In this document: positions 5,517-8,536 of the stretch, piece after piece | How the letters are laid out: each line of letters begins with the position of its first letter | Position numbering within the stretch: the first letter of the stretch is position 1 | From: Bryobacterales bacterium | GTDB lineage: Bacteria; Acidobacteriota; Terriglobia; Bryobacterales; Bryobacteraceae | Direction of reading: 5' to 3' | Length of the DNA stretch: 8,536 nt | Assembly (NCBI GenBank): GCA_003164075.1 | Contig: PLRZ01000291.1 | Span: 12,381 to 20,916 of the forward strand | Position numbers and translations under genes: made by a program | The notes under the pieces: generated by a model | What the model was told of the DNA's origin: nothing | The model's database searches: none | Seen by the model: only the letters and a program-made list of their open reading frames with translations

Positions 5517-6006
5517 CTTCTTTCTCCTCCTGGCGCCCGCCGATCACGCCGGCGATGCGAACCAGTTCTCGCGTGATCTCGGCCTTCATCAACGCGCGCA
5601 CTTTTCGCGGATCGCCCTGCGCGGCAATCGGCCCGGCCAGTCGTTCCGCGAGTCCCTCGAGCCCGTCGCGGATCGCGCTGATGTGGCCGGCGACCCGCTC
5701 CTTCACGGCGTCGCGCTCGATTAGCTTGCCCTGCCGGGTCTCGAATTCCAGGCGGGCCAGCTTCGCTTGGAAGATGGTTCGAATCGTCTTCGCTTCCGCA
5801 TATCGGGACGCATTGTCGCCGGTTGCGGTTGGCCCGGCGTCTGGCCGGTCGTCCAGCAGGCGGTCGGCTTCCACGGCGTCGATTAGGCGCCCCTTCATCG
5901 GCAGGAGCCCGGCCTTGACCATGCGGGCGACATACTGGCGGCTGACGGACCGGTGGCGCGCGTATTGCGAGGCCGTCATCCACGGCGATTCGTTTTCGTT
6001 TTTCAT
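5491..6006 (-). CDS. Nu1-like terminase small subunit-type DNA-binding protein
   Basis: The protein has 171 residues from the ATG at 6006. Residues about 8-45 form a MerR/Nu1-like winged helix-turn-helix (WMTASQYARHRSVSRQYVARM, then LLPMKGRLIDAVEADRLLDD). Residues 65-150 are helical, with the pattern of phage small terminase subunits: YAEAKTIRTIFQAKLARLEF, GKLIERDAVKERVAGHISAIRDGL, ERLAGPIAAQ. Such proteins recognise phage DNA and recruit the large terminase. GAGG nine bases upstream supports the start, and a longer frame extending to 6339 is GC-driven and not protein-like. No large-subunit gene follows, so the role could instead be regulatory or replication-related. The end overlaps the next gene. 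Confidence 0.65.
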   Translation of the reverse strand: MKNENESPWMTASQYARHRSVSRQYVARMVKAGLLPMKGRLIDAVEADRLLDDRPDAGPTATGDNASRYAEAKTIRTIFQAKLARLEFETRQGKLIERDAVKERVAGHISAIRDGLEGLAERLAGPIAAQGDPRKVRALMKAEITRELVRIAGVIGGRQEEKEDASMRDRE

Positions 6007-6021
6007 CTCGGTCAACCTCTT

Positions 6022-6037
6022 TTGACACCTTGACACC
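6022..6037 (-). repeat. tandem 8-bp repeat upstream of the Nu1-like gene
   Basis: TTGACACC occurs twice head to tail (6022-6029 and 6030-6037 on the + strand). It reads as GGTGTCAA twice on the coding strand, 16-31 bases before the ATG at 6006. This is a possible half-site pair for a regulator. Confidence 0.4.
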
Positions 6038-6364
6038 CTGTTTCTTGGACTCGGACCCTGGCTTTGTGGCGGACCATTACCATGCGCGGCCCGCGGCCGA
6101 AAGTCAGAACCTAAAAATCCGGCGCGGCCACCACGCTGCCCATTCCACGCGCGCCCCACGGCCGCCCCGTTCCCACGCGCGACGGCTGGCTGGCCATGGC
6201 TGTGCCGGGCTACTGGCGGCGCGGCACGCGCGCCCCGTGGTGCGGGTCGCCCCGCGAGGACCCCTGGCGCGGCGCAGAACACCCAGAACACCGTTTTCGC
6301 CCACCATCTCTCACGCGGAGGACGGGGTAGTGGCGGCAACCGGCCGGTCGATCAATGGGTATCT

Positions 6365-6400
6365 GGCCGCCGAATAACCATCCGTACCCATTCGGCGGCC
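6365..6400. repeat. 11-bp inverted repeat with TACCCATT in the overlap
   Basis: GGCCGCCGAAT (6365-6375) is the exact reverse complement of ATTCGGCGGCC (6390-6400), with a 14-base loop. A second, competing pair, AATGGGTA (6354-6361) with TACCCATT (6385-6392), partly shares the same bases. Only one of the two stems can form at a time. Confidence 0.5.
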
Positions 6401-6482
6401 GACTGGCGGCGAGCGTCACGCCGTCGTGCTTATCCGGCATCGAATCGTAAGTCCTTTGTTTCCGGACATCAGGTATTCACAG

Positions 6483-6519
6483 GCTGTAGCGTGAAGGCGG
6501 TGCACGCTGTAGCGTGAAG
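6483..6519. repeat. 14-bp direct repeat GCTGTAGCGTGAAG, two copies
   Basis: The copies lie at 6483-6496 and 6506-6519, 23 bases apart start to start. The second copy sits in a CACGCT-gt-AGCGTG palindrome (6503-6516). The pair is bracketed by an inverted repeat, GGTATTCAC (6472-6480) and GTGAATACC (6521-6529). Confidence 0.6.
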
Positions 6520-6525
6520 CGTGAA

Positions 6526-6607
6526 TACCCATCTGTACCCATCGAATACCCATCCGATACCCAATTGCTATGTCATTGAGAATATGCGACTAAGCTTCAA
6601 ATACCCA
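6526..6607. repeat. TACCCA iteron-like array
   Basis: TACCCA starts at 6526, 6536, 6547, 6558 and 6602. The steps are 10, 11, 11 and 44 bases, so all copies lie on the same face of the helix. Further copies are TACCCA at 6385 and, inverted, TGGGTA at 6356. The array is next to AT-rich DNA and downstream of a primase gene. Iterons of this kind bind replication initiators or repressors. Confidence 0.55.
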
Positions 6608-6608
6608 A
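6579..6608 (-). promoter_or_regulatory. possible - strand promoter in the repeat region
   Basis: Read on the - strand, TTGGGT (6608-6603) and TATTCT (6584-6579) are separated by 18 bases, a reasonable sigma-70 layout. The -35 box coincides with one TACCCA repeat, so a protein bound there would block it. It would drive the Nu1-like operon with a leader of more than 500 bases, which is unusually long. Confidence 0.3.
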
Positions 6609-6706
6609 AATACGCATCGAAATGAAACGTGTTGTGAGTCCGTGCACAGCCTGCACACACACACGAAATGAATTTCACGGCGGAGTAGGATAAACGGGTA
6701 TGGCGG

Positions 6707-8536
6707 TTATTGGATCGTCTCCTTGGCCAATCGGACGGCTAAATCCTGGGTGGCGCCGATCTCCTGAGCACGTAGATACTCGTGATCGTCGGCGCATGCG
6801 TCGGCAATCTTACCGCGCCATATCCGGCGCAGCCGGTGGTTGCCGATGATTGTGGTCTCCTTATACCGGAAGCCCGCGTCGAACAGGCGATGGTTCATCT
6901 CGTCGATGTCGAACTTGCGATCATGGGTCCGCCTCAGCCAATCGAAAAGCGGCGGGCCTGCGAACAGCGCTTCGGCCACCTCGGCATCCTGCTTATCGAG
7001 GTAGTAAACGCCAGGGATGGCGCGGGCGCTCCGACGCGGTTGAGCCAGCAGTGAGAGTGCAACGTTGAGCTCGGCCTCGCCGACGGCGCGGACCAGCCAA
7101 CCGCACCAACCGTTGTAACTGCCGCCGTTGGCGGGCGGGCCGTCTGGGTGCTCGTCCGCGGGGTAGTGCTCGAACAACTCGTGCCTGGCAGATGCGAAGA
7201 ACTCGCCAAGATCGCTGAGCATCAATTCCACTTTTCCCAGGCCAGTTTCTTCGACCTGGATCACCTGGCCGAGCGCCTCACGGATCTGACGCCACTTCTT
7301 CCGTGCCTTCGGCGGCAGCGGCGTCCGCGTATACCTCCACACATAACGGTCGACCGCGGCGAACGAATTCACGATGCTCAGGCTCGGTATCTCGACCACC
7401 TGCTCGACGCCGTCATCGTGCTTCAGCACCAGCTTGTAGGAGGGGTCGGTATCTTCCCCCACTTGGATCAACCGGTCAACCGGTAGCTCGAGCCATGCGC
7501 GCAGTTTGGCCCGCGCCTCTTCCGGGCCGCCGGCACGAACCTCTGCGATGTCCGCTTTCTCCTGGACCTCGCGCTCCGCGGCTTCCTTCCTCTTGGCGTC
7601 GGCCTCGGCTTTCTTGCGCTTGCGCTCCTTCTCTTCCGCGGCCCACTTCCGCGCCGGGGCAATTGCGTACTTCTTGAACCACCGCAGCGTTTTGGGACCG
7701 CGCTTCCCGACATCACCGTGTTCGCGGCGATGCACTGTCAGGATGTCGATGATCTGCTGGTCGGAGAAGCCCCAGATGGCCAAGCTGCCCGCGATTGAGA
7801 GTGCGAAGCCGGTCCAACTGGAGTCGCGGGGCATGCGCCTCTTGCGATCCCACGTGTCTTTGAAATCGGGGTCGATGTCCTTGTTAGCATCGAGTTTCTC
7901 AATCGTCTCCGGGTCCAGTTCCACTTTCGGGCTGACGGTCAGATCGCCATACTCCACGTTGCCGCGGCCGTCGTCGTGCTTGATCTCGACCTCCGGCACA
8001 CCAATGGAGTCCAAGATCGAATCGATGTCCGTGGGATTGTAACGCCTGCCGGAATTCTGGATGATGCACACCGGCCTGAGATCGTCGGGTCGCTTACCGT
8101 TGGTGGTGCCGGGCACGCGGAAGAGATGCTCCAAGCTAAACGTGGAGTCCATCGCGTAGCCGAGCAGGCGCTTGGCGTCGCCCGCGATGTAGCGGTGCCA
8201 GCGCTGGGAGCGCGCGGCAGCACCGTCCCGGTCCTGGTCGGACGTGAAGGTCAACGACTCCAAGTCTTTGAACCACCACCCGGCCTGCAGGCCGTGGCCG
8301 GTAGACCAGATCATCGTCGGCGGGAACTGCTGCGGCAGGATGCGCAGCGCATCTGCGTCGCTGGCAGGCAAACCAGGCTTCTCGTGGACCCCCTTCGCGA
8401 AGATGTCGATGTCGCAGACAAGACCGGGCAGTGCGGACACCTCTTCTGCGGTGCAGCGCTTATGGCGTCCCGGATCGCGGGGCGCCAAGCCAAGCTGGAA
8501 GTAGATGTTGGGCGCATTGCTGCCTTCGACGAAATC
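6707..8536 (-). CDS. RepB-like / archaeo-eukaryotic-type primase, 5' end outside window
   Basis: The frame is open to the window edge, so 609 residues are visible and the start is missing. Near the visible N-terminus it has IYFQLGL, then LPGLVCDIDI, whose DxD (residues 42 and 44) fits the metal-binding motif of AEP/RepB-like primases. STGHGLQAGWWF (78-89) fits the 'SG.G.H.Y' motif, and HLFRVPGTTNGK (137-148) the third conserved motif. Next come a helical PriCT-like segment (about 238-273: WTGFALSIAGSLAIWGFSD), a charged coiled coil (about 295-336) and a C-terminal region with possible winged-helix (DEMNHRLFDAGFRYKE). No helicase Walker motif is seen. It probably primes replication of a phage, satellite or plasmid-like element. 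Its TAA is followed by the repeat-rich region. Confidence 0.75.
   Translation of the reverse strand, partial: DFVEGSNAPNIYFQLGLAPRDPGRHKRCTAEEVSALPGLVCDIDIFAKGVHEKPGLPASDADALRILPQQFPPTMIWSTGHGLQAGWWFKDLESLTFTSDQDRDGAAARSQRWHRYIAGDAKRLLGYAMDSTFSLEHLFRVPGTTNGKRPDDLRPVCIIQNSGRRYNPTDIDSILDSIGVPEVEIKHDDGRGNVEYGDLTVSPKVELDPETIEKLDANKDIDPDFKDTWDRKRRMPRDSSWTGFALSIAGSLAIWGFSDQQIIDILTVHRREHGDVGKRGPKTLRWFKKYAIAPARKWAAEEKERKRKKAEADAKRKEAAEREVQEKADIAEVRAGGPEEARAKLRAWLELPVDRLIQVGEDTDPSYKLVLKHDDGVEQVVEIPSLSIVNSFAAVDRYVWRYTRTPLPPKARKKWRQIREALGQVIQVEETGLGKVELMLSDLGEFFASARHELFEHYPADEHPDGPPANGGSYNGWCGWLVRAVGEAELNVALSLLAQPRRSARAIPGVYYLDKQDAEVAEALFAGPPLFDWLRRTHDRKFDIDEMNHRLFDAGFRYKETTIIGNHRLRRIWRGKIADACADDHEYLRAQEIGATQDLAVRLAKETIQ

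Larger units (their letters stand above)
6007..6706. other. 700-base gene-free region: candidate origin or control region
   Basis: No convincing gene is seen here. Both halves have open frames, but these follow GC skew and have no ribosome binding site or coherent sequence. The left half (6060-6340) is extremely GC-rich. The right half (6470-6700) is clearly more AT-rich and full of short repeats: five TACCCA copies in one orientation, a 14-base direct repeat, a CA run at 6654-6663, and inverted repeats. It lies between the primase gene and the Nu1-like gene, where a replication origin or early control region would be expected. Confidence 0.5.

Noticed and set aside
4326..5576. 416-codon + strand open frame
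   Set aside because: It is antisense to the coiled-coil and zinc-ribbon-like genes. Its Arg-rich translation is typical of a shadow frame, whereas the - strand genes have strong ribosome binding sites.
6082..6114. Micro-ORF encoding MRGPRPKVRT on the + strand, reminiscent of the start of P27-type small terminases
   Set aside because: It stops after ten residues, lies opposite to the element's genes, and the sequence after the stop does not continue the family pattern.
6030..6440. Several open frames on both strands in the GC-rich part of the gene-free region
   Set aside because: The translations are Arg/Ala/Pro/Gly-rich, have no ribosome binding sites, and no frame is better than the others.
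6526..6607. TACCCA repeats as a CRISPR array
   Set aside because: The repeats are 6-8 bases with 10-11 base spacing, far too short for CRISPR repeats and spacers.
6654..6663. CA dinucleotide run
   Set aside because: It is only about five units, a common chance feature with no link to other signals.

Overview
The window is G+C-rich bacterial DNA. The best clue to the host is the C-terminal end of a von Willebrand factor A (VWA) protein at the left edge. Its C-terminal pattern fits the VWFA-related family that is greatly expanded in Acidobacteriota, so I infer an acidobacterium. No rRNA, tRNA, integrase or CRISPR array was recognised.

Left part (about 1-2160, all + strand): the 3' end of the VWA gene; an unrecognised coding-like segment running in frame into a HigB-type toxin; the HigA antitoxin; and a protein with a Lys/Ala/Thr-rich, histone-H1-like tail fused to a C-terminal DUF3489-type domain. 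A UUCG-tetraloop hairpin follows the last gene. This looks like chromosome plus small accessory modules.

Right part (about 2160-8536, all - strand): a mobile-element block, probably prophage, phage satellite or plasmid-like. In transcription order it has a RepB-like/AEP-type primase (5' end outside the window), a 700-base gene-free region with phased TACCCA repeats, a Nu1-like terminase-small-subunit-type DNA-binding protein, a small cysteine-rich zinc-ribbon-like protein, a coiled-coil protein, a protein with two M41 (FtsH-like) peptidase-type motifs, two Rho-independent terminators, a second zinc-ribbon-like protein with the same cysteine spacing, and a 67-residue protein. The four genes from the Nu1-like protein to the M41-like protein are tightly packed or overlapping and look like one operon. 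Its end is marked by a strong terminator at 3061-3108.

The primase and the repeat region beside it point to autonomous replication, with the repeats as a candidate origin or multi-site operator. The Nu1-like protein points to packaging or DNA binding, but no large terminase follows it. The most unusual items are the tandem M41-like protein, the matched pair of CPKCCPAC proteins, the helically phased repeats, and several long perfect palindromes between the - strand genes. All functional calls are from reading motifs by eye; no database search was possible.
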